Shown: positions 16,559 to 24,507, counted from the stretch's first letter. The stretch is DNA of 34,762 bases from Spirochaetota bacterium (GCA_009908735.1 JAAAOR010000126.1:1-34762), one strand, 5' to 3'. Notes: generated by a model not told the origin, from the letters alone. Made by a program: numbers and translations.

Positions 16559-18643
16559 ATGCAGAACGAACGAATACTTGTCGTTGAAGACGAAAAAATC
16601 ATTGCTCTCGATCTTCAACGACGTTTAGAGAAGTTCGGCTATCAGGTAGTCGGGCTTTCCACCACCGGCACCGATGCGGTGGAGAAAGCTCGCTCTCTTC
16701 TACCCGACATCATACTCATGGATATCATGCTCGGCGGGGATATCGACGGGATAGATGCCGCCCGGGAGGTCAAAGAAGAGCTCGCCATTCCGGTGATCTT
16801 TCTCACAGCCTTTGCGGATGAGAAAACGCTGGCCCGAGCCAAAGAAACCGAGCCCTACGGCTACGTTCTTAAGCCCTTCAAAGAACGCGAGCTCTACACA
16901 ACCATCGATATGGCGCTCTATAAGAGCAGCGTCCACAAGAAACTCCAGAGCCAGGAGCGCTGGTTCTCCGGCATCCTCCACAGCGTCGGCGATGCAATCA
17001 TCGCGACCGACGAGAAGAACAATATTCAGTTCATGAACCCCGTCGCGGAGACGCTGACGGGATGGCAGGAAGCCGAGGCAAAGGATTTACCCCTCAGTGA
17101 GGTATTGCAACTCTTCGACAACCACACCGAGTTGCGGAGGCAGGTCAGCGGAGAAGATTCGAAGGGGCAGGATGAGGCCACTCTCTTCTTCGAGAACGTG
17201 TATCTGAGAAACAAACGGGGAGCACAGATCGACGTAGACGGCACCGTGGCGGCAATCCGCAGCGGCGCCGCCTTCGAGGGACTGACCATAGCCTTCCGAG
17301 ACCTCACCGACATAAAGAAGATGTCGGACACCATCGTCTACCAGGCAAGTCACGACTCCCTCACGGGGCTCGCCAACCGGACCGAGTTCATCGCCCAACT
17401 GCAGGAGCTCATTCCGCAGGTCGAGTCAGGTGCCCGGAGCCACGCCATACTTCTGATCGACCTCGATCAGTTTAAGGTGATAAACGACGTCTGCGGCCAC
17501 TTTGCCGGTGACGAGCTGCTGCGCCAGGTGTCAAACGACCTCGTCGAAGAGCTTCCCGAAAGCAGCATCACGAGCCGCATGGGCGGTGACGAGTTCGCGA
17601 CCGTGTTACTCGATTCGAACATCGGCCGCGCGGGCGAGGTCGCTCGTAGCGTACACAAAACCGTGCAACGCCGCTTCATCTGGCAGAAGAGTACCTTCAA
17701 TATCACCGCGAGCCTTGCCGTCGTTCCTCTCGAAAAGGGAAATACCGACGTCTACAACGTGCTTGCCGCGGCTGACGACGCCTGCCGTCTGGCCAAGGAA
17801 AAGGGCGGCAACATGGTTCGCACCTACGAAACTACCGACCACCAGTTCCTGCGCCGCCGCGGGGAAATGCGATGGATATCGCGGCTTACCGAAGCCCTGG
17901 AGGATGACCGCTTCGTCCTCTATTCTCAGCCGATTGCGCCCGTACGCCGGGAGCTCAAACAGAAGGCGGAGATCCTCATCCGGCTGCGTGAATACGACGG
18001 CACCTTTGCAAATCCCGGCGAGTTCATTCCCGCCGCCGAGCGTTACAACCTCATGCCCCATATAGACCGCTGGGTCGTACGTAACATCCTACAATACGAG
18101 AAGCGCACCCGCGACTCCAACGGCCATTTCGAGACCTACTGCATAAACCTCTCGGCGTCCTCGGTCGTCGACGATTCATTCCTGGAGTTCATCATTCGAA
18201 CCTTCGAGGAAACGGAGGCCGAACCGGCCAATTTCTGCTTCGAGCTGACCGAGACCACCGCGGTCGAAAACCTTTCCCGCGCGGTCGCGTTTATGAAGCG
18301 ACTCAAGGCGATGGGAGTAACCTTTGCCCTCGACGATTTCGGCAACGGGTTCTCCTCCTTTGCCTATCTCAAGAACCTGCCGGTGGATTATCTCAAGATA
18401 GACGGTTCCTACGTGCAGGATATAGATCGTGATCCCATCGACAGGGCCATGGTCGAGGCGGTGAACAACATCGGCCACGTGATGGGCATGAGGACGATAG
18501 CGGAGTTCGTGAGTAACTCCGAGATCCGAAAGATTCTCGAGGAGATGGGCGTCGACTACGTTCAGGGCTTCGAGATTGCGCGACCAGGCCCCCTCGACGA
18601 ATCCCACGCGAAGGTAGAAGCCGGCGCTCAGAGCACGAACTGA
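16559..18643 (+). CDS. REC-PAS-GGDEF-EAL cyclic-di-GMP regulator
   Basis: This 694-aa soluble protein contains a receiver domain (1-120, phospho-acceptor D55 in LMDIMLGG, LKP lysine at about 105), a PAS domain (about 130-255), a GGDEF domain with intact GGDEF at 342-346, and an EAL domain. The EAL domain keeps the metal and catalytic residues: EILIR (E471), INLSASS, ELTET, LDDFGNG, KIDGSYV, IAEFV and VQGFEIA. Both synthesis and hydrolysis of c-di-GMP are therefore possible; the inhibitory RxxD site before GGDEF is absent (PESSITSR precedes MGGDEF). Phosphorylation of the receiver by an unknown kinase and PAS sensing would set the balance. I start at ATG 16559 (GGTGG 6 nt upstream, receiver fold beginning immediately); an ATG at 16532 is an alternative. 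The stop is 2 nt from aroK. Confidence 0.93.
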   Translation: MQNERILVVEDEKIIALDLQRRLEKFGYQVVGLSTTGTDAVEKARSLLPDIILMDIMLGGDIDGIDAAREVKEELAIPVIFLTAFADEKTLARAKETEPYGYVLKPFKERELYTTIDMALYKSSVHKKLQSQERWFSGILHSVGDAIIATDEKNNIQFMNPVAETLTGWQEAEAKDLPLSEVLQLFDNHTELRRQVSGEDSKGQDEATLFFENVYLRNKRGAQIDVDGTVAAIRSGAAFEGLTIAFRDLTDIKKMSDTIVYQASHDSLTGLANRTEFIAQLQELIPQVESGARSHAILLIDLDQFKVINDVCGHFAGDELLRQVSNDLVEELPESSITSRMGGDEFATVLLDSNIGRAGEVARSVHKTVQRRFIWQKSTFNITASLAVVPLEKGNTDVYNVLAAADDACRLAKEKGGNMVRTYETTDHQFLRRRGEMRWISRLTEALEDDRFVLYSQPIAPVRRELKQKAEILIRLREYDGTFANPGEFIPAAERYNLMPHIDRWVVRNILQYEKRTRDSNGHFETYCINLSASSVVDDSFLEFIIRTFEETEAEPANFCFELTETTAVENLSRAVAFMKRLKAMGVTFALDDFGNGFSSFAYLKNLPVDYLKIDGSYVQDIDRDPIDRAMVEAVNNIGHVMGMRTIAEFVSNSEIRKILEEMGVDYVQGFEIARPGPLDESHAKVEAGAQSTN

Positions 18644-18645
18644 CG

Positions 18646-19257
18646 ATGAGCGAGCGCGCGGAGAGCCGCTCGGCAGCCGGGGTCGACTCCGAACTAAACG
18701 ACACACATGTTTTCCTCTTCGGTCAGAAGCATGCGGGCAAGAGCACGTTAGGTAGCATTGTGGCCGAGCGCCTCCACATGGCCTTTCTCGACCTCGACGA
18801 CCTCATCGTCGAGCTCGCCGCCCTCGATCACAGCCCTCCTGCTGAGAATGCGCGGGCGGTGTATCGGCGCCACGGGGCGCAAGGCTTTCGCGGCTTCGAA
18901 GCCCGGGCCGCTTCCCGCCTCGCCGAGCGGCTTGCGTGGGCTCCGGCAACGGTATGCGCCCTCGGTGGCGGAACCGTGCAAAACGATTCCGCCTACGAAG
19001 CGCTGGAAGCTCAGGGCCAGTTTGTGTATCTTCAGGTGGACACCGACGAGTTGTACCGGCGCGTCTCTATGACCGGCACGCCGGCGTTTCTCACCTCCGA
19101 GGATCCGGAGAGCGAGTTTCACCGTCTTGCCGTAGAGCGTGACCGCATTTACCGCCGTCGAGCGGATCTCGTCTGTGATCTCGACGCTCTCGGTCGCGAC
19201 GCTGCGGCTGACGTCCTGGAGCGATATTTGCGGGAGAACGGTTTTGGCAGGCAGTAG
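18646..19257 (+). CDS. aroK: shikimate kinase
   Basis: This 203-aa P-loop kinase phosphorylates shikimate to shikimate 3-phosphate in aromatic amino acid synthesis. Seen: Walker A GQKHAGKST (26-34), the shikimate/Mg motif FLDLDDLI, the arginine-glutamate GFRGFEARAA, the ALGGGTVQN loop, and the lid and adenine region ending YRRRADLVCDLDAL. It is longer than most shikimate kinases (about 170-180 aa), mainly through an N-terminal extension of about 20 residues. The gene starts two bases after the stop of the c-di-GMP gene with no clear Shine-Dalgarno site, suggesting translational coupling, and overlaps aroC by 14 nt. Overall identity is lower than textbook AroK but the motifs are in order. Confidence 0.88.
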   Translation: MSERAESRSAAGVDSELNDTHVFLFGQKHAGKSTLGSIVAERLHMAFLDLDDLIVELAALDHSPPAENARAVYRRHGAQGFRGFEARAASRLAERLAWAPATVCALGGGTVQNDSAYEALEAQGQFVYLQVDTDELYRRVSMTGTPAFLTSEDPESEFHRLAVERDRIYRRRADLVCDLDALGRDAAADVLERYLRENGFGRQ

Positions 19258-20299
19258 CTTTGGACATCTTTTCCGCCTTACGACCTTTGGAGAATCCCAC
19301 GGCGGCGCAGTCGGCGTCGTAGTTGACGGAGCGACCCCCGGGCTCGAAATATCCGAAGAGGAAATTCAGAAGCAGCTCGACCGGCGAAAACCCGGTCAGT
19401 CCGACGTCTCCACCCCGCGGAAGGAGCCGGACATCGTCAACATGCTTTCCGGCGTCTTCCAGGGGAAGACCACCGGTACCCCGATCCTCATGATCCTCTA
19501 CAACAAGGACGCGGATCCTTCAGCCTACGATGAGATTCGCAAGCTCTACCGGCCGGGACATGCCGACTTTACCTACCTGCAAAAGTACGGCACGCGGGAC
19601 TGGAGGGGCAGCGGGCGGGCGTCCGGCCGAGAGACCGCGGGACGTGTCGCCGCGGGCACCATCGCCCGAAAGCTTCTCGCCGGCCGTGGGGTTTCCGTCC
19701 TTGCGTATACCGTCCGGGCCGGCGGGATCAGCTGCGAAGCCTTTGATCCGGACGTCATCGAAAAGAACCCCATGCGGGCCTGCGACGCGGCAGCCGCCGA
19801 GCGCATGACCGCGCGGGTGGCTCGGTTAAAGGAGTCGGAGGACTCAATGGGGGGCACGGTCGAGTGCCGCGTGAGGGGCGTGCAACCCGGCCTCGGCGAG
19901 CCGGTGTTCGACAAGCTGGACGCTGAGCTCGCGCATGCGATGCTCTCGGTCGGCTCCGTGAAGGGAATAGAGTTCGGCGCCGGCTTCCGGGTAGCGGACA
20001 TGAGTGGGAGCGAGCACAACGACCAGATGGACGCAGACGGTTTTCTGACCAACAACGCCGGAGGCATTATCGGGGGCATCTCTACCGGTAACGAAATCGT
20101 TTTCCGCGTCGCCGTAAAGCCCACATCCTCCATCGCGCAGGCTCAGAAAACGGTGGATCTAGACGGGGTTGAAAGAGTAATTCGCACGGAAGGGCGACAC
20201 GACGCATGCATCTGCCCGCGTATCGTGCCGGTTGTGGAGGCCATGACCTGCCTGGTGCTCGAGGATCACTACAAGCGCCAGGCGGCCATGCATTCCTGA
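19244..20299 (+). CDS. aroC: chorismate synthase (TTG start)
   Basis: This 351-aa FMN-dependent lyase converts 5-enolpyruvylshikimate 3-phosphate to chorismate. Seen: the family start AGSSFGHLFRLTTFGESHG, the DRRKPGQSDVSTPRKEPD signature, RPGHADFTYLQKYGTRDWRGSGRASGRETAGRVAAG, and the C-terminal NNAGGIIGGISTGNEIVFRVAVKPTSSI followed by GRHDACICPRIVPVVEAM. I place the start at TTG 19244: it gives exactly the N-terminus typical of the family, and GGGAG lies 7 nt upstream. An in-frame codon at 19139 would add 35 residues with no homology to the family. The gene therefore overlaps the end of aroK by 14 nt, pointing to coupled translation of two non-adjacent steps of the shikimate pathway. Confidence 0.95.
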   Translation: MAGSSFGHLFRLTTFGESHGGAVGVVVDGATPGLEISEEEIQKQLDRRKPGQSDVSTPRKEPDIVNMLSGVFQGKTTGTPILMILYNKDADPSAYDEIRKLYRPGHADFTYLQKYGTRDWRGSGRASGRETAGRVAAGTIARKLLAGRGVSVLAYTVRAGGISCEAFDPDVIEKNPMRACDAAAAERMTARVARLKESEDSMGGTVECRVRGVQPGLGEPVFDKLDAELAHAMLSVGSVKGIEFGAGFRVADMSGSEHNDQMDADGFLTNNAGGIIGGISTGNEIVFRVAVKPTSSIAQAQKTVDLDGVERVIRTEGRHDACICPRIVPVVEAMTCLVLEDHYKRQAAMHS

Positions 20300-20321
20300 T
20301 CTGCTGCTATCCGATTACCGA

Positions 20322-20486
20322 TTACTCCTCTTCGGGAGAAAACTCATCCTTGGAGGCGCCACACATGGGACAGACCCAGTCTTCGGGAAGACTCTCGAAA
20401 GGGGTCCCGGCCTCGATGTCGCTGTCAGGATCACCCTCCTCGGGATCGTAGATGTAGCCACAGACTTCACAAACGTATCTTTGCAT
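20322..20486 (-). CDS. rubredoxin
   Basis: This is a 54-aa small iron protein with one Fe(Cys)4 centre, a soluble one-electron carrier. Reading the minus strand from ATG 20486 gives [19 protein letters not shown] near the N-terminus and [16 protein letters not shown] near the C-terminus: the four ligands are C6, C9, C39 and C42, with the usual aromatic core (Y4, Y11, Y13, F30, W37, F49). AAGGAG lies 6 nt before the ATG. The length is the standard 52-55 aa. It follows the TIGR02757/DUF2400 gene on the same strand and converges on aroC with 22 bp between. In anaerobes rubredoxins feed superoxide reductase, rubrerythrin or flavodiiron proteins; none of these is in the window, so the partner is unknown. 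Confidence 0.96.
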   Translation of the reverse strand: MQRYVCEVCGYIYDPEEGDPDSDIEAGTPFESLPEDWVCPMCGASKDEFSPEEE

Positions 20487-20545
20487 ACGACTCTCCTTGG
20501 TGCCTGGTCGGTTGAAAAGTGTTTCGCAGAGAATAACATAATCAA

Positions 20546-21463
20546 CTATGTTTGTGTAGAAAAAGCGAAGCCGTCCGCCCCGAGAAGCAGTGCCCGCTCG
20601 CGGCCGGCGTCGGGGTGTATGCCCAGCCGCGTAAGCGAAAAATCAAAGCGCACCGGGTCTTTCGGGTCGAGACGACGAAAAAATTCGGTGATCTCGAGCG
20701 CGGCCTTTCCGTCGGCGCTCTTGCGCGAGAGGATACCCAGCGTAGTGCAGATGCTATGCATGTGCGTGTCCATGGGAACCACAAGGCGAGAACTCGAAAC
20801 TCGGGTCCAGCCACCCGGATCCACCTCATCGGCCCTGACCAGCCAGCGAAGGAACAGGTGCCAGCGCTTCGCCGCACTCCCCCGCTTTACCTGTGCGATA
20901 AGCAGCCCGTGGATGCCGCCGGCGTACTCAGAGAGCTCCTGCGAGAGGCCTCCGAGGGCCGGAACTACAGTGGCATCGGACGGAGAGAGATGCCGCAGGA
21001 ACGCCTGCTCGAGGCTGCCGTTTCTTCGCCGGGCCTCCCCGATTGCGTAGAGAAAGTGAGATATCTCTTCAGGCCCGAAGAAGCGGTAGATGAAGCCCGC
21101 AAAACGCGCGCGGAGCTCGTCGAGGGAGCTCTGCTCCAGGACGGACGCCGGCCCCATGCCCCCACCGCCCGCACCGCCCGCAGTGGTCGCGCCCGGCCCC
21201 GATCCACAGCCGAGTCGCGCGAGCACGTCGGCGCAAATATCTAGAATGCCGTGGACGCGACCCAGGGCAAGAGATGCGCAGATGAGGGCCACGACCTCGC
21301 GATCCGCCGGACGGGAGTAGCGTAGCACCACCTCCAGCGGATCGGGGTGGATGTAGTGCGGTGAGTGGTAGCGGCGATACGCCTCGAATACGACGGCCTC
21401 CGCGCGGCCGGGCGCCATCGCGGCGGGGTCCGGCGCCACCGCACCCACCGGAGGGCGACTCAT
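20546..21463 (-). CDS. TIGR02757/DUF2400 family protein
   Basis: This 305-aa protein is recognised by the family's C-terminal block: [19 protein letters not shown], then [41 protein letters not shown] and [18 protein letters not shown]. The N-terminal part has the family's [30 protein letters not shown]. The family is uncharacterised; a distant relation to HhH-GPD DNA glycosylases has been suggested, but no catalytic activity is established. A glycine-rich, low-complexity insertion (about 86-107, [18 protein letters not shown]) interrupts the N-terminal half. ATG 21463 has no good Shine-Dalgarno site; M16 is an alternative start. It lies upstream of rubredoxin on the same strand. Confidence 0.8.
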   Translation of the reverse strand: MSRPPVGAVAPDPAAMAPGRAEAVVFEAYRRYHSPHYIHPDPLEVVLRYSRPADREVVALICASLALGRVHGILDICADVLARLGCGSGPGATTAGGAGGGGMGPASVLEQSSLDELRARFAGFIYRFFGPEEISHFLYAIGEARRRNGSLEQAFLRHLSPSDATVVPALGGLSQELSEYAGGIHGLLIAQVKRGSAAKRWHLFLRWLVRADEVDPGGWTRVSSSRLVVPMDTHMHSICTTLGILSRKSADGKAALEITEFFRRLDPKDPVRFDFSLTRLGIHPDAGRERALLLGADGFAFSTQT

Positions 21464-21491
21464 TTACACCAGGCCCCCACTGGGGTATGCT
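21463..21491 (+). promoter_or_regulatory. candidate promoter with near-leaderless start (small membrane protein)
   Basis: TTTACA (21463-21468), a 17-bp spacer and TATGCT (21486-21491) end 8 nt before the ATG at 21500. The -35 box overlaps the start codon of the divergent DUF2400 gene. Confidence 0.5.
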
Positions 21492-21499
21492 TCTGAGAC

Positions 21500-21883
21500 A
21501 TGCAGGAAATCGTCGCTTTCGTCGCGGATAACTTCTTTTGGATATTCATAGGCATACTACTCGTGAACGTGCTTCAACGCCGACATCAGGAGACCGCCGA
21601 AAAGAAGCGCTTTGCGACCCTCTACCTTGGTATCGCGGCGTTCTTCGTCTACACCGGCGCTCAAGCGCTTATCATGTACGAGCTTTCGCCGTACTACTTC
21701 GTGCCGATTCTAGCTCTGATAGTCGGAGTCGTGTACTACTATCGCGAGCATACCTTTCCGTTCCGCCTCCGCTGCGCGCGAAGCGGTAAACTCCTCAACT
21801 TCGAGACCATCCTCTTTCGGGATTCCAACATCCTCCCCGAGGCTGAAAACGGCGATTCACCGTCGGACCCGAAAGACGGCTGA
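21500..21883 (+). CDS. small membrane protein, unknown function
   Basis: This 127-aa protein has an N-terminal transmembrane helix (about 8-25, DNFFWIFIGILLVNVLQ), a short basic loop (RRHQETAEKKR), two further helices (about 40-60 LYLGIAAFFVYTGAQALIM and 66-82 YYFVPILALIVGVVYYY) and a soluble C-terminal tail of about 40 residues rich in Arg, then Asp/Glu. I do not recognise a family. It has no Shine-Dalgarno sequence, but a promoter whose -10 box ends 8 nt before the ATG, so the mRNA is probably nearly leaderless. It is a single gene followed by a terminator-like hairpin and is divergent from the DUF2400 gene. Confidence 0.7.
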   Translation: MQEIVAFVADNFFWIFIGILLVNVLQRRHQETAEKKRFATLYLGIAAFFVYTGAQALIMYELSPYYFVPILALIVGVVYYYREHTFPFRLRCARSGKLLNFETILFRDSNILPEAENGDSPSDPKDG

Positions 21884-21894
21884 AGTAACTGTAC

Positions 21895-21950
21895 GCCGGG
21901 TTGGAGCGAACACGGTCACACCCTACCACCCGGCTTTCCGATATCCTTTT
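21895..21950 (+). terminator. probable terminator after the small membrane protein gene
   Basis: GCCGGGTTGG (21895-21904) pairs with CCACCCGGC (21926-21934), with one bulge, around a loop of about 20 nt. TTTCC and then CCTTTT follow. It lies in the 65-bp gap between two convergent genes and favours termination on the plus strand. Confidence 0.45.
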
Positions 21951-22479
21951 ACGCCCGCCGAGTCATATGCACGGCCAGCAGCACCAGCCCTACTATAATG
22001 AGAAGCGCAGGCCAGTAGAGCGCCACCAGCTTCGAAAAGCTGCGGTCCACAATATCGAGGCTGAAAAGCAGAAAAACGAGCGATATGATGATGATGGCGA
22101 CGCCGGGTACGGTGAAGCTCATTCGCGACCCCCAAGGGCGTCGGGAACCGTAGGCACACAGGCTCAGGCCCGTGATTGTCATGAATACCGGCCAGATGCT
22201 CGAGATGGCAACCGGGCTAAGCAACGTCTGCGCAAGTAGGAAGAAGAGCCCAAGCAACAGGGCAAACATGCCGATAAACACATTGGCGTCGCGCCGAGTG
22301 CGCATAAACCCAACGTAGAGAAAGCCCACACCGGCAAGGATAAGCAAGACCGGCCACAGGGCTTCCAGCCCCGGGATCAGGCCGAGATTCCACAGCAGGA
22401 GAATTACGCCGACGAGAATGAAGACGACGCTTGAGACCAGGAACTTGTTCGGATATCGCGGAGGCCCGATTCGGCTCAC
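21949..22479 (-). CDS. multi-pass membrane protein with LiaF/DUF5668-like WP repeats
   Basis: This 176-aa protein is almost entirely hydrophobic, with six to seven predicted helices. It carries a repeated signature seen in LiaI/LiaF-type and DUF5668 membrane regions: LWPVLLILAGVGFLYVG, SIWPVFMTITGLSLCAYG and YWPALLIIVGLVLLAV. The function is unknown; members of this broad group are linked to envelope-stress regulation in Firmicutes, which cannot be carried over here. The longest frame begins at TTG 22518, but a TTGGCA-N17-TAAACT promoter lies inside it and ends 7 nt before GTG 22479, so I start there; no Shine-Dalgarno site is present. It shares a divergent promoter region with the lipoprotein gene. 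Confidence 0.7.
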   Translation of the reverse strand: MSRIGPPRYPNKFLVSSVVFILVGVILLLWNLGLIPGLEALWPVLLILAGVGFLYVGFMRTRRDANVFIGMFALLLGLFFLLAQTLLSPVAISSIWPVFMTITGLSLCAYGSRRPWGSRMSFTVPGVAIIIISLVFLLFSLDIVDRSFSKLVALYWPALLIIVGLVLLAVHMTRRA

Positions 22480-22486
22480 AACCGGT

Positions 22487-22515
22487 AGTTTAGCAGATAG
22501 CCCGCGCCTTGCCAA
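22487..22515 (-). promoter_or_regulatory. candidate leaderless promoter, divergent (minus strand)
   Basis: On the minus strand TTGGCA (22510-22515), a 17-bp spacer and TAAACT (22487-22492) end 7 nt before the GTG at 22479. The -35 box overlaps that of the plus-strand promoter by five bases (TTGCCAA is nearly its own complement). Confidence 0.6.
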
Positions 22516-22537
22516 CAATACCCGCGAATACTACAAT
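22509..22537 (+). promoter_or_regulatory. candidate leaderless promoter, divergent (plus strand)
   Basis: TTGCCA (22509-22514), a 17-bp spacer and TACAAT (22532-22537) end 9 nt before the ATG at 22547; both boxes match 5 of 6. It should drive the lipoprotein and following genes. Confidence 0.65.
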
Positions 22538-22546
22538 GTCGCCGAT

Positions 22547-23581
22547 ATGAAGATGCGCGCCGTTGCCGTCGTACTTCTACTGATAGTCGCCCTGACGGGG
22601 TGTCGGACGCAGAATGACTACTATGTAGTCGGCACCGATGAGCAGAAAGAAGAGCTCCGGCAGCTCTTCGCACTTCTCGAGGACGAGCCCCGTCAACAGA
22701 GCCAGATGGTGCTCATCGAGGAGATCGCGGGTTACCTCATGCAGGCCGGTTATCCTGGTCGTATGAGAACCTTCCTCACAACCTTTGTGGAGCGCAACCC
22801 CGACCACCCGTATAACGCCTATTTTCTTCTTCTCGTCGCGAAACAGTACCGCGAATCCTCGCCGGAGATGTCACGGCACTATTACGAGCGGGTCGTTTCA
22901 AATTACGCCAACTTAACCGTCAACGGAACCTCCGTCCACTACAACGCGCTGCGTGAGCTCGTCCGACTCACCGAGGATCCTGCCGAGCGCCTGCGGCACT
23001 ATCACGAGCTGGTCGACCGGTTCGCCGACAAGCTCGACCTCGGTGCCACGTACTACTACATGGCGCGAACCCACGAGGAGCTCGGCGAGTGGGATGAAGC
23101 CTACATCGACTACAAGAACTTCCTCGACTATCCCGAGACCGAGATCCTCGGTGCTCCGCATGCTCGCGAGCAGATATTGCGACGGGTGGCGTTCTACGAC
23201 TCGTCGAAGACCTGGACGATGGACAGCCTCGACCGCCTGGTCGCTACCATCAAGAACGCGTTGTGGCGGCAGGATGCAAACCTTCTGCTGCGCTACAAAG
23301 CGGACTCCAACTTCTTTGCAATGTCATGGGAACAGGAAGAGACGGACTTCAACAGCCAGGGGCCTTTCAATATCGGCATCTTTCTCCAGCGCTCACGCGT
23401 GCGATTCGCAGACGACATCGACATAAACTCCAACGCACGCGAGGCCTACCTGCGGACTTGGGGATGGTCCCACCGCATTCGCACCTGGTACCTCTACTTC
23501 CGCCGCATTGATTTTCCGGCGGATCCCGACATCAACGGCGACTGGGAATGGGCGGGTATCTTCTTTGGCGACGCGCTTTAG
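22547..23581 (+). CDS. lipoprotein, helical-repeat (TPR-like), unknown function
   Basis: This 344-aa protein has a type II signal peptide: basic start MKMR, hydrophobic AVAVVLLLIVALTGC, lipobox LTGC with the modified Cys at about 19. The mature part is rich in paired amphipathic helices resembling TPR/Sel1-type repeats (for example YNAYFLLLVAKQYRESSPEMSRHYYERV and LGATYYYMARTHEELGEWDEAYIDYKNFL), covering about 40-220. A C-terminal domain of about 100 residues (DSNFFAMSWEQEETDFNSQG to DINGDWEWAGIFFGDAL) is of unknown type. It probably acts at the outer leaflet or in the periplasm as a scaffold. The start is supported by the promoter 9 nt upstream; there is no Shine-Dalgarno sequence. It is the first gene of a tightly packed envelope operon and overlaps the next gene by 17 nt. 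Confidence 0.8.
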   Translation: MKMRAVAVVLLLIVALTGCRTQNDYYVVGTDEQKEELRQLFALLEDEPRQQSQMVLIEEIAGYLMQAGYPGRMRTFLTTFVERNPDHPYNAYFLLLVAKQYRESSPEMSRHYYERVVSNYANLTVNGTSVHYNALRELVRLTEDPAERLRHYHELVDRFADKLDLGATYYYMARTHEELGEWDEAYIDYKNFLDYPETEILGAPHAREQILRRVAFYDSSKTWTMDSLDRLVATIKNALWRQDANLLLRYKADSNFFAMSWEQEETDFNSQGPFNIGIFLQRSRVRFADDIDINSNAREAYLRTWGWSHRIRTWYLYFRRIDFPADPDINGDWEWAGIFFGDAL

Positions 23582-24455
23582 GATCGCGGCGGTTTTTCTG
23601 ACGTTCTCGGTACTTGCGTCCGCGGCGGTATTCGGGCAACGCATCGATGCCGAGCCGACGGTGACGAGCCGGATCGACTGGCTCTCGCGCAGCTTGCATA
23701 TCGATATCCGGAGTCCGCTACCCGAGAACGGTCGGAATCACCCGGCAGCGGCGTACTCCGCCGAACAGAACATCCGCGCCGAGCTTCCCCGGATTCTGCA
23801 GCAAGAGGCGGCCGGCATTCGGGTTGACTCCCTGCACACCCTTGCTGAGCATTACGGTCAGAGTCCGAGACTCGCCGTAGATGTGGCCCGACTCTCCGAT
23901 GACCTCGTGCTTACTTCAAACCGTCACACACCGGACCTTCGCGCACTGCAACTGAGTTATTCGCTTCAGCTCTACCCGAGCCTTGCACCGCTCTTCGTCG
24001 AGCACGAGCGCCCGGCCGAGCTTCCGCGTATCATTCCGTGGCGACCGAGTCGCGAGTTTACGGGCCTGATTGTCTACGCCCGCGGGCTGCTCCCCGTCCA
24101 CGGGGAGGATCGAACCGCCCGCGCGCATCCCGCCCTCCTTCCCGACATCTACTCTCACGACGCGACCCGCGTCGTGCTCGAAACCGACCGGGTCAGGCCG
24201 GAGGTCATCAGCACTCGCGGACCAGTGGCATACGCGACGAGCGCAACGGACCCGATCGTGGAGGAACGTGTCGGCACGCGACCGATGCGCACGGTGGCTA
24301 CGGGTCTGTTCGGCCGCTACGCCACCGATCCCATCATTTCCGCCGAAGACGCGGAGGTGTTCTTTTCCGAGCCGGCCAATCAGGAGCTCATCCGCGAGGG
24401 GCGAGTCGTCATCATCCTCGAGGAGTCCGCACTTGAAGAAACTGAGCTCGATTGA
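23565..24455 (+). CDS. exported protein, LPP20/FlgT-like pattern, unknown function (TTG start)
   Basis: This 296-aa protein has a signal peptide. Starting at TTG 23565 gives MATRFRIAAVFLTFSVLASAA then VFGQR, a textbook type I signal peptide with cleavage near 24; GGGCGGG lies 8 nt upstream. A longer frame from 23508 would bury the signal sequence. The mature protein has an N-terminal mixed region and a C-terminal half with EFTGLIVYARGLL, HPALLPDIYSHDA, RGPVAYATSATDP, ATGLFGRYATDPIISAEDAEVFF and REGRVVIILEE. This order resembles proteins grouped with LPP20 or FlgT-like periplasmic domains, recognised only by pattern, so tentative. The gene overlaps the end of the lipoprotein gene by 17 nt, suggesting coupled translation and a shared envelope role. 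Confidence 0.75.
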   Translation: MATRFRIAAVFLTFSVLASAAVFGQRIDAEPTVTSRIDWLSRSLHIDIRSPLPENGRNHPAAAYSAEQNIRAELPRILQQEAAGIRVDSLHTLAEHYGQSPRLAVDVARLSDDLVLTSNRHTPDLRALQLSYSLQLYPSLAPLFVEHERPAELPRIIPWRPSREFTGLIVYARGLLPVHGEDRTARAHPALLPDIYSHDATRVVLETDRVRPEVISTRGPVAYATSATDPIVEERVGTRPMRTVATGLFGRYATDPIISAEDAEVFFSEPANQELIREGRVVIILEESALEETELD

Positions 24456-24507
24456 CGATTCAGGCATACCTGTGGTCCAATAGCGCAACAACACAAGGAG
24501 AACCCCT

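Noticed and set aside
22418..22546. Upstream extension of the TPR-like lipoprotein gene
   Set aside because: It would place a divergent gene's start and both promoters inside the coding region and bury the lipoprotein signal peptide.
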